Source: Polydactylus sextarius (lineage: Eukaryota > Chordata > Actinopteri > Polynemidae). From it: a stretch of DNA of 64,000 nt. Where the stretch lies: the NCBI GenBank assembly GCA_016801845.1, contig CM028923.1, forward strand, positions 13,126,679 to 13,190,678, in the 5' to 3' direction. Below the pieces are notes generated by a model. The model did not search any database. It was not told where the DNA came from and worked only from the letters and a program-made list of their open reading frames with translations. Each line of letters begins with the position of its first letter. The stretch's first letter is position 1. A program made the position numbers and the translations under genes. Positions 34,206 through 44,545 of the stretch are shown piece by piece.

Positions 34206-37200
34206 ACAACCACATTTTGTGAGGTTGAGATAACATTACCAAGCAAATACTTATTCATTAAACTATGTCAGGGTCAGTGGTGATGAAAAACATGAGCAAA
34301 AATTCAATAATGGTTCATTACATGGTGATTTATGAAAATGCTGATATAAATTTCTAGATCCTTTTTGTCATTCATCCTTCCTGTAGACAAGCTGGTAGCA
34401 CATTAGACTCCTCATGTGATGATTGTTATTCCTACACAGACACATTAAGACCTGCCGACTCTCCTATCAGGTTTTTCATTATCAGGCCCAGGTGGCTTTG
34501 TCCTAATGGACATCGCCCTCCGGCTGTCTTATTTGACAAATCTATAAAGAGATATCCTGAGGGCATGGAATAAAACTCTGCTAAAGATAATTGTTAAAAA
34601 GGATGGCCTGGTCATTAGGGAGGCGGATCTCTTGATATCAAATGTACACTTGTGTCTTAATTTATAGAATTTCAGTTAAAAACACTTTAGTGGACAGTTA
34701 CCATTGTCAATGTTTAGTTTAAGCAGCGGGAAATTAGGCTAATTTCAGTAGAAAAACAAGACTTAACATTGGTGTTTCTATCCCTGGAGACAGCTTTTGG
34801 GGAAAAAAGGAATAAAATTTGATGATTTCTTGATCTGGTTGTGAACACACATAATCAGAGAAAAGATGGATAAGACAATGAATGAGGATTTGCCTTGATC
34901 TCTATAATTCTGTTCTTCCATGTCAATTGAATCTGGACATGTTAAAATGTAATTTGCAGCTTTGCAGTCAGATCTGGTTCCAGTTAGAAGAAATTACCCA
35001 TTATCGACTCTTACTGGACCTATTGTACTATTCAAATGCTGTAGTGCTGAGGCTGGGGGAGGGAACTGTCTTACATAGTAGGACTCTATGTATTCTGCTG
35101 AGGGAGCAAACATCATCAGTGGAGGGGTGCCGTACAGACTGACAACCACTGATCTCAGCACTAGCCTGGAGGTGGCTGTGAATGAGGCTGTCTCAATACT
35201 GTAAGCTTCATTTTCTGGAAACTGGAAATGGGAACACTATAAAGTGCTGTGTAATGATTCTGTCCATTCCCATTTCCGTAAGGGGTCAACTACTCACCCC
35301 TGTCCGAAACACCAAGATTCCACAGAGTCCTTAGACACCCAGTCTGGGGTCAATAGGACCTGTGTGTGGTCCCATGCTCAACAACGTGCGCTAGATTCCT
35401 ATAGATCACGTAGAGGTCAGTGGTGTCTTATCCTGGGAGAATCAGACTTGCCCACATTGAGTGAATTGGGATGTAGTGGCGACAGCTTGGCCCACTCAGC
35501 AGAGGAGTCCTGCAGTGTAAGCTAAAGCCTGGGGACAGCTGTGCTACGAACTGGCTGTGGCTGACAAACATATCAGGTCATTAGGATAGTTTCATGCATA
35601 ATGAGGAATAATACCGGTTGTGAAGTGATGCACTCTAATGTAGCCCTGCCTGCTGCATGTGTTTTTATAGCCCATACACTGGATGATTGATGACTATGTT
35701 CTAAATCTTTAAATGTCTTGTGTAGCTTCTGTATAAACATGTCATTTGTCATCTGTACATGTGCATATGACAGTGTTGACAGGGTTTTCTATCAACTCTC
35801 AATATAAGAGTGTATTTACAGCTCATTCAAGTACTCAGACCTTTATAGTGTTCAATTAGTATCAGTTTATTACTGGCATAACAAGCATTAGAGTTATTAT
35901 ATTTACCATTTCTGAGAAAGATGAATCCGATCTCTAAATAGAACTTTTTAGCAACTTTCTATTTGATGTTTCCTCAACTAATAATGTTAAGCTTATTTAT
36001 ATTTAATGATATTCTGAAAGAAGAGAAAGAGAAACATCCAGATTAGGCTTTAATGTTTCTATCTTTACCTCAGGGAGTCTCTCAGAATCTCTCTGTTGAC
36101 TGACAGCAAACTACTGTTGGTGATTAGATCATAACAGATACCGCCTGACTGCTATCTGAAATTATTTTAGACTCTGTTCTCCAGGGGTGCAGGAGAAGAT
36201 CAAATAAAGGATCTCTGTAAGAACAAGAGATGCACACACTCTTCATCTTTTTGAATGACCCTCCCACAGAGTTTTGGACTTAATCTGATGGCTAATCCAT
36301 TTGGACTTGACTTGGCTGCGCAGAGGAAGAGATCAATAACTGCAGCAAAATGGGAAAATAATTGTACCTCTCAGCATCATTTATGATCAGTTCACCTTGA
36401 CACAACACGACTGGCTGGCAGAGATGGGAACAAGTGTATCGGCTGAGAAATGACAAACACGGCGAAGAATAGAAGTGAAATCTGTAATAAACAAAGGTGA
36501 GTAACTGTACAACCCGTGCTAGCTTTCACTGACACAAGACAGAAAATACTTTGCTGACATTTAGCAAGATAAAACTTTGCTTCTTTCTTTTTCAATCAAG
36601 ACTTAATACCATAAAATGTATTAATCCTCCTATCACATACTGTCTGCAAATCAAACTCCTTATTCATTGTCTTAGTCTACTCTGTGCCATCAAGCTCCAT
36701 TGCTGTCCAAAGACTCATGCTAGTCATGCAATCAGCATTAACATGCTTGAACAAAAAATATGATTATGCCAATATTTATCAGGAATAACAGTTACCGTCT
36801 TATTAGCATGCTAACATTTACAAACTAGCATTCAACACAACCTATAGCTGAGGCTAATGGGAATGTTTTACAGATATTTGGTCAAAAACTAAAGTGGAAC
36901 TAGAAAAAATAAAATCTGATGATGGCAATTTTGGGGGGTCACAAAAATCAGTAGAGCATGATTCTTTGGCGATCACCGCACTCTCACATCTGTTTGTGTC
37001 ACCTGGTGCAACACTACTACACTTACAGTGCTGGCATCACTAAAAAATGATTAAAGAAAAAAAAAAAACTATTAAAAACACACCAAAACAACCTGTTGCT
37101 CACAAAATGGTATGTTGCTTTAAATGCCCACTTACAAAGCAAAAGTACATTTATTTGTAGGAATATTAACAGGGGAAAAAGTGTTTTAAAGCTATTAACT

Positions 37201-38335
37201 TCTGCATATTTTGTTTAATAGTACTTGTATATTAAGTGAATTAAGTGAAGTCAAAAGTTCCACTTTGTTCCCACTTTCTATCATTAGTTTTGGTCTTTAA
37301 CCAACTATTTTCTTTAGTGCATGTTTACTCTGCCTTGTGATTTTGCTATATTGTTTTATAATCTCCACATTTAATTTATCCTGCCCTGGAAAATCCCTTT
37401 TATGTGCATTTTATCTTTCCTGTCTTTCCTGTCAGAACAATAAAATAGGCTCACTATTTTTCCATTTAGATCAGTTGTGCAGTAATAATAATAATGTGTG
37501 GTTTCAGAGAATTATATTAGGAGACTGAATGAAACTGTAATTACATTAGGAATATACAATAATTGCATTTGTCGAAAAGCCCATTAATGTCCTGTTAGAA
37601 TGGTCACAATGTTGATGTTGGGTTGTTAAAGTTGTGACTGATATCTGATTTTCAATAGTCTCCACACAAAACCAGACTGTATCATTTTTCTCTTGGACCG
37701 AGTGGCTTGTTTAAAAGTAAACATTGTGCTGTTGTTGGAAAAAAAGAAAGAAAAAACAAATAGACGATTGATTTTATTTTGCACATCATTTTGTCATGCC
37801 AACAAAGCCAAAAAATATGTCTGCCGAGGAGCAGAGCGAAACACAATCTGTACTTCAATATGACGAGGGAAATTGCTTTCAGTATGGCATGAAAGAATGT
37901 AATGGGATAGCTCTGCTGTTTGCGTGGATATGGAACAATAATAAGGCATCAAACAAGGCATACTTTGTGCAAAACTGAGCAAACAAAAGATAAAATGAAT
38001 AGAAAAAAGGTGAGTGATGTGCAGGTAATACAAACACTAAATGTTATGCAGCTACACATTTAGGTGTTTTACACAGGGTGAGAAAAAACTGTCGCTGCAG
38101 CTGGACACAGTTCACTGGGGAGGAATGTAATTTGCTGACAAACCTGTCTGGTATGATGAAACATCCAAACAGCATAGACTGTTTACCACCATGATACCTC
38201 ACCTATTTCCATTATCTGAAATTAGCACACAAGCAATTGAGCTGAGGCCAGATATAAGAACTACATCACCATGTCACATTACATTTCAGCCATCGTACAT
38301 TCAAATAAAACCAGTGGAAACAAAAAAATTAGGAC
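34206..38335. other. Mostly unique sequence, nothing definite
   Basis: The part 34440-34680 looks CNE-like (GGTTTTTCATTATCAGGCCC, CTAATGGACATCG). The part 35030-35560 is richer in GC and contains a perfect stem (separate entry). The rest to 38335 is AT-rich and unassigned. No exon or repeat family was recognised in 4 kb. Confidence 0.25.
35224..35277. repeat. Perfect 11-bp inverted repeat
   Basis: GGAAATGGGAA (35224-35234) pairs with TTCCCATTTCC (35267-35277) across a 32-base loop. The stem does not extend in either direction. Confidence 0.7.
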
Positions 38336-38875
38336 GCTCTCACACTAGGGCCAGTTGTTCTGAATGCCCACTCTTCCCTGTCCCCCACTGACCCACACTC
38401 ACATTACCCCGAAGGCAAGCGTGCAGAAGCCCGGTTGTTTCTGACACATACGTCGTCACGTTGATATATGAAATACGCATAGCATGATATCATCTTAAAC
38501 TGACTGTTGTTTATACACGGTTACAGAAGCGCAATGGAGGGAACCTGACAACACGGCTGCCATGACTTTCTTGTTCTTTGTGGACTATCTTCAAAACAGT
38601 CAGCCCTCACCAATGTCTAGATTCACTGACTGTGCGAGGCGGCAATTCGTAGTCACGGTTACATCATGGTTACATTTGGCGCGTCGTGTACTTAACCTTG
38701 CTTGTGTGCATGCGTGACCAAGTGTACCCTGCTCCAGCACACCTCTACCAACCATACCAGGCCAGGGAAGTCGACAGTACTCAAGCACAGATCACTTGCA
38801 CTCACACTAGCCATAGAATCCAGACTTTAGGGGGCAAACGTGCTTGGGCACAGTACGATTGTCTAGTGTGAGTGC
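38336..38875. mobile_element. Non-autonomous DNA transposon (MITE-like)
   Basis: GCTCTCACACTAG (38336-38348) and CTAGTGTGAGTGC (38863-38875) are terminal inverted repeats matching at 12 of 13 positions. The 540-bp interior is GC- and CpG-richer than both flanks and has no transposase frame. A third copy of CTCACACTAG sits internally at 38801-38810 in direct orientation to the left end, so the right 72 bp is itself bounded by inverted repeats. No convincing target-site duplication was found. The superfamily is uncertain; hAT-like is possible. Confidence 0.6.
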
Positions 38876-39811
38876 ACACTTCACTGATAACAGTTTCCAC
38901 TGTATAATGTTTATTTCTTATTTAGGGATCAACATTAGCAAAAGTCATTAGCCATGTAAAATAAGTGATTTACAGCAGCTCATTTGCTGTTGCCTAGAGA
39001 TGGTGGAGTGATGCTTCTGCCTCTGTAGGATCTTAAATCAAGGACAGAAGTGTAAGGGTATTTTTTGATCTACAAAACCAGGCCTTAGTCCAGATGAATA
39101 AATATGGGTGGGTAGTGGATTGTGGTATTCCCAGCATGCATTGGTCTGCAGCAGAAGTCACTACTGTACTATGTTTGACTATACTGACAGTACAGGAGAG
39201 CACCACTTCAAAGTAAAAGAACGTGTCCCTATTGCCATGCAGGTCATTTATATACGATTATGGCACGGCAACGAATCCAAGGTCGCTGCAGCTGTGAGAT
39301 GAATGAGAATCTACCCAGAGTTACAGCACACAAGAGAGACTGTGGAGGCAGTCAGGTACATGTGAAGGCAGCATGGAGGGATGTTGTAGTAAAGTGTGAT
39401 ACAGCAGGGCAGGGTGAAGTGAGATACAGCAGTAGTGACAGCCAGAAGAAATTAAAGAGTCTGAGGTGTTTGCACCTGAATCTAAAGTGTTTTCTGAAGT
39501 GCTACTCCTCTTTCTTTTTCCTCTCTTTTTCCAACAAATATTTTATACAGATAAAACTGAAGACGGCTCAAATGAGTCAGTGTCATATTGGATAATATCA
39601 TTTTGTTAAAAAATCTTCTTTAAAAAACTAACGTTGAAAATAGTACTTTTATAAAATAATCTTGGCTCAAGGTGCATTTACTATCTCTTCATGAGCAGAT
39701 GGAATTTCTCCTGTATCCATGACAACAACTTCTCATTGATGATGTGATGTTTGAAAGAGTAGACCTTAAGTCAAGGTTAGAAATGAAAAGACATACGCAA
39801 TCATAGTAAAA

Positions 39812-39863
39812 ATACACACAATTAACACACACACAAACACACACACATGCACACACACACGCA
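39812..39863. repeat. Imperfect (CA)n
   Basis: Interrupted CA tract of about 50 bases. Confidence 0.9.
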
Positions 39864-40671
39864 TCTATTCTCATCTTCCAACATACTTCCAACAGATGTT
39901 GCACAAAGACACCAGCATGTTAGACTAAACCTTCATCAGTCACACCCAGTCCATCCCCTTTGTGTTCTGTGCAAAGTATCATGATGGTATATGTTATATG
40001 GCAATGCTGTTTGCAATGCTAACTGTTCATTTGCATAGATGGTATGGCAAACTAAATGTAAGCATTTTCATAGATTACATCACAACAGAGTAAGCCTACT
40101 TTCACCTTTCAGATGCGATAACAACATCTGGCAAATAAATTCATAGCTTTGATACTACCAGTAGCTTGCTCTAGTTGGTCACTGAAGTTACACACATTGA
40201 AGAGAACAAAAACTAGTTCTGAATCATGCTGGAGACCATAAGCAGCTCATAGGCTGCCCAGTTCTGAAAGACAGATTGGTATTGATTCTGTTTTTTTTTT
40301 TCCAAATTGTGTGGTTTCTTTGGTTGAGGACATTGTGGAAGGTCATTTTCACCACAACACATTGTGCTGGTCATCTTGTTTAGCCAGTGCTGCATGGACA
40401 CTTGCTGTCTCTGTCCCTTTCTAAATATGAGCTGCACTAACTGTTTTATGGGTGCTAGCAGATGCTTAGGAAGCCACTGTTCCACTGTATCTTTACACAG
40501 AAAATAGTTGTTTGCTGCTACATAAATTCTGAAAATCTCACATATAATACATATATAACCTATACACATGGTCAACATATCATACTAGAATACTTTTACC
40601 TTTCCTCTCCTACTCTCTCTGTCACCTTTCCCTCCTGTACACACACAGACATAGTGAAGGACATAAGAATG

Positions 40672-40687
40672 CCCCCCCCCCCCCCCC
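40672..40687. repeat. C16 homopolymer
   Basis: Sixteen consecutive C. The exact length is prone to sequencing error. Confidence 0.9.
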
Positions 40688-41424
40688 TCTGCCTCCGTCT
40701 GCTCCTGTCCCCTGCTCTCCTGGGTAATCAGCTATGAGCCCATAAACACTCATCCATCCACAGCCAAACACCTGCTGCAATCTGTTGACTTTGAGCAGGA
40801 TCTTTCACCTGTCGCTCTCAGCGGCTACAAAAATGGTGTGAGCTAGTCAGTTTGGAAACGTACCAGTTCTGCCTGGTTAGGTTTTATCGTGTGGCCAAAT
40901 GTGACCTGTCAGGATTTGCTGACAGCTCTGAGAGCCATCATGACAGAGGTGATAAATGTTCTGATGTAGCTGTGGTTGTAGATGTCGTTTCTGTTCTTTG
41001 GATGACTGCTGAACTTTTGTTGCACCACCACCTTCGATATTTTTTCAACCGTAAAATGTAACTATCTGGAGAAAATCCAAATTTAAGCTTGTTGTAGCCT
41101 GAGCCTGGAGTAGCTGCACAATATGGGCAAAATTTCACACTTTGATATTTATGCAAAATATCTCAAAAGCAAAACACGAATATTGATTCACACTTATTTT
41201 AAGTGTAACAATAACAAAATTAAGCATTATTCACAAACAGTATAATAATACCAGGCGGATGGAGAATATGCAGCTATTTTTACAAAATATTTCTAAATGA
41301 AAGAGGGTGATTTCAAAGCCACTAACAGCCACTAACCTTCACTAACAAATCTCTGAATGTATCAGAGGAGGTTTACGAACTACAAAGCACTAGACCCATG
41401 GTCTACCAGCACACAGGCTACTCA

Positions 41425-41800
41425 AACTGTACCCTGAGATGGTCTTGAAAGATCACATTCAAAATGCCATAAACATTTTGTTGAGGTCACAGTGAGTGAG
41501 TTAATGCTTGAGTCCAGGTGAACATTTGTGACAAATGTCAAAAAAATCTTCTGGGTATTCTCATATATCATGTTCATCTTTACCTTCGACCACCAACATG
41601 TAATCAGATCTTTCAGTACATGTTTTAAGCCTTTCGCAGGTAGTCTTGAAATATCACATTCAAAAAGCCAAAAATATGTTTTGTGGTCACAATGACCTTA
41701 ACCTTTGACATTAAACCACCAAAGTGTAATGAGTTCATCCTTAAGATCCACATGTTTGCATCCAATTTGATTGGATCTCCTCAAAACATGAAATATTGAG
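41425..41800 (+). repeat. Multi-monomer teleost repeat, copy 6
   Basis: At least two monomers are visible: GAGGTCACAGTGAGTGAG, GAGTCCAGGTGAACATTTGTG, ACAAATGTC, then GTCTTGAAATATCACATTCA, GTGGTCACAATGACCTTAAC, CTTTGACATTAAACCACC, AAAGTGTAATGAGTTCATCC and TTAAGATCC. It has the same orientation as the other five copies. Confidence 0.78.
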
Positions 41801-43384
41801 AAAAAGCTCATTATTGGTTTGGTGAACAGGTTGTGCTCCTCGAGCTCATCGTGTTGAGCCAAAGGGTAGTGAGCACCAAAATGAAACTGGGGCATGAGAT
41901 CATGTGAAAGTCCAACTTTTTATAATGTTCACTGATACCAGCCAAAATGTTCTAGTTCACTCGTGCTCTGCCCTGTTCACAAGGATTTGATAATAATGTA
42001 CCATTTAGCTTTATCCTCAAGTTAGCGAGAGCTACATTTGAACCTAATTTCACTGCACAGTCACGTTCAAAAAGACAACTGCAGCTGCAGCTCAGATGCA
42101 CGTGAAATCAATAAAATGGACTTGGCTACTATAAGTGTTTACTAGGGAAGCAGAGGACCTGAAGGTGCACAACACCTCTACAAAGAACAGCAAATCATTA
42201 CATATCGATACACTGAACTCAGAGGTGGACACATTATCTCCTCACACCTGCAGTGGTGAAGCTGAAATCACTGGTGATCTCCATGTAATGTTGTTATTTT
42301 TCCCCACATAATTGGCAATTACAGCAAACACAAACAATCCCATGAACAAACACCATCAGACATCAGTGATCAGATTTTTAAACCTCTTACACTGCAGCGC
42401 TCCATTGGTAATCAATGGAGCCTCGGAGGCATCTGCTGATCGGCATGCAGATGTCCTCATCACGTGGCAGCCATAATCTAAAGCCGGGCAGGCGTGCGAA
42501 ACGCTACAGTGTTCAATGGTGCTGGTCAACATCACCAGAGGTGACCTAGTGTGATCGATCACATGTTGTAGTGCACCTTGGCTCTGTGGGTTTTGGTCTG
42601 AATTGAATTAAGAAACTTTGGAGGCCATTAGTTAAACAACATTGGACTGTGTTGTGTTTACATGCCCAGAAAAAAAAAAAAAACTGTTGACAGTGAACAG
42701 TTTTGGTTCTGTCACAAGAGATTACTTATGTGTGTTCACAGTTTAGAGTTGTGATAATGTTGAAAGCACAAATCTGATTAAATCACACACAAACAGCAAC
42801 TGTGTGTCATTGAAATGATATTTATGTACTAATGATTTGGATCAGCAAACACGATTTGAAGGACACAATGCTGTCCGATTTAATCTTGTTAATTAGAAAA
42901 CAGTGTTAATTAACTTAACTAAGAAGTAAAATGTCTATTCTAAATGTATCAGCAAAAGTTTTTATAGTTTAGAGCCTCAGCACTTGGTCAACGTCTGAAA
43001 AAGATTGTGGTCTTGGTGTCATATAGAATCATATGGAAAAAATATAGAGAAATTCTACAGTGATTGAACTGTTTTGTTAACTCTTTCCTAAACGTAAACC
43101 ACCTTCATAAATATGAATTCCCAAAGAAAACAAAACACCCCATCATTGTGGTTACCCAATAACCACTGACATATGTAGCATATAAGTGTTTTTTTCTATG
43201 TCAATGTTGCACAAGTGTGAGGTTAGAGCTCAAGTTGGTCCACTACTGAGTAAGAAAATTATACTTGCTAACAGAGGTCGTTCACATCAAACCACGTCCA
43301 CTAAAAGTGTATTTTTGCCACTGACAGATTTAGACGATTACTCATTTTTGATGTGATTTCCACACAGAAAAAAACATTTGTTAA
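41801..43384. other. Unique sequence; 42340-42600 CNE-like with hairpin
   Basis: The part 42380-42590 retains several CpGs and includes a perfect 9-bp hairpin (separate entry). An A14 run lies at 42670-42683. The remainder is AT-rich and unassigned. Confidence 0.25.
42399..42421. promoter_or_regulatory. Perfect 9-bp hairpin with inverted SOX-type motifs
   Basis: GCTCCATTG (42399-42407), loop GTAAT, CAATGGAGC (42413-42421). The stem contains CATTG and CAATG, the core of HMG-box (SOX) sites, in inverted arrangement. The tail-to-tail order differs from the usual SoxE dimer site, so function is uncertain. Confidence 0.35.
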
Positions 43385-43750
43385 AACTAAAATCAGTTTT
43401 GTTTAACCAGAAAAGGCCATTATATACCTAAGTTCAAACCCACCAGACTCCAATGACAAAAACAGTAATTTTACCCTGCAGCACACTGTAGTTGCCTGTC
43501 TTTTGCTGCTGCCTCAATCATTTAGTTTTGTTTGTGTCATTCTGTGGTGCTCTTATTTACATAAAAGATCTGAATACTTTTTCAACCACTGAAAGTCACA
43601 CAATAACACAAACAAACTAACTGATTGAGGCAGCCATAGACCAGCAACTCAAATGCTCTGTATGGTAAATTTACTTTTTTTTTTAAGGAGGTGGTGGTTT
43701 TGACCCTACATAACTTCAGGTTAAAAACTCAAAATTATCAATAACAGGAT
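43385..43750. mobile_element. Palindromic MITE-like element (long inverted repeat)
   Basis: Two arms pair across a central loop at about 43538-43605. The inner arms are near-identical: 43508-43537 (starting GCTGCCTCAATCA) against 43606-43634 (ending TGATTGAGGCAGC). The match continues outward with indels: AGTAATTTTACC (about 43464) against GGTAAATTTACT (about 43665), CAAACCCACCAGACTCC against GGAGGTGGTGGTTTTG, and TTTGTTTAACC (about 43399) against GGTTAAAAACTC (about 43720). Each arm is thus about 150 bp. No transposase frame is present. Weak similarity may extend to about 43290 and 43810. I recall similar sequences dispersed in fish but cannot name the family. Confidence 0.65.
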
Positions 43751-43863
43751 GTTTTCCCATAAACTTTAACTTTAGCATCTCTATCCAACACCAAAAATCA
43801 AGCACAAGAGCTACACCATTTCACACACACAAACAGGTCTTAAGTCCTGTGGGTGTGCTCAGG

Positions 43864-43996
43864 TGTCACAGTCTACCCACAATCCTCAGTGGAGGGATGA
43901 GTGAGCCGTGATGGACGAGACGGAGCTGAGGACCCTTCAGGAGAGCAGTGTTCCATTAGCCAGGCTGTGATGTACTGCTGCTGCTGCTCAATACAC
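43864..43996 (+). repeat. Diverged 135-bp pair, copy B
   Basis: Partner of 6314-6450, with shared ordered blocks TGTCACA, TACCCA-AATCC, GAGGACCCTTCA, TTCCATTAG, CTGTGATGTACTGCT and AATACAC. Here the last block has gained a (CTG)n of four to five units. It starts about 110 bp after the palindromic element, but copy A has no such neighbour, so the two are probably unrelated to it. Confidence 0.6.
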
Positions 43997-44386
43997 TTTC
44001 CTGCACAGACTTGCTCTCTTTTTGAAATGCACCACCGAGCCTGTGGAAGAGCATGATGTACCTCTTAATTCAGTTCCTACACTTACAATAAAAGCATTTT
44101 TGCTTTATTAAATCAGAGCTGTAAGTTCTAAAAGTGTAAATCTGGCTACATTTTAGAACATTTATTTTTATGAAATCTTTGAAGGATTTTTTTTTTATCT
44201 GAAATTTTTTTTGAAATTTCTTTTTTTTTTAATGCCTTTGTCAGAAATGTTTTGCTTTCATATTTTGTAGATGTTCAAGTTGGATTTATAAAAATAATCA
44301 TGGTATATAATAGTGTTTAGACTCTTGTACACTACAAGCAGCTGTAGTCCGGCAACGTCCTTGAACATGCCTGACCTCACACATCT
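43997..44386. other. Unique sequence with T-rich tract
   Basis: T-rich stretch at 44187-44230. Nothing else is recognised. Confidence 0.3.
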
Positions 44387-44545
44387 TCATTCTTCACAGG
44401 CAGCAAATCACCGAGGACGATCTGCGGCTCGACTGCCCTCCATGTAGGAAGAAAAAAATTCTCCCAGGCAAAACATAAACGTCTATTCACTTATTCTCTA
44501 GGGACGGCCAAAGAAGAAGATAAGCTTTGTTGGTGTGAGGTGGCT
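44387..44545 (+). other. Weak exon candidates
   Basis: CATCTTCATTCTTCACAG (44382-44399) is a good acceptor-like sequence. One frame after it reads QQITEDDLRLDCPPC and stays open to a stop at about 44477; another is open for some 66 codons. A second acceptor-like CTTATTCTCTAG ends at 44501, followed by a GRPKKK-type AT-hook-like word and a GTGAGG donor-like site at 44535. No protein family is recognised and no strong donor follows the first segment. The retained CpGs are the main reason to note it. Confidence 0.15.

Larger units (their letters stand above)
38876..41424. other. Unique sequence with small simple repeats
   Basis: Contains imperfect (CA)n at 39812-39863, T11 at 40291-40301 and C16 at 40672-40687. 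The part 39310-39460 is purine-rich. Nothing coding is recognised. Confidence 0.25.
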
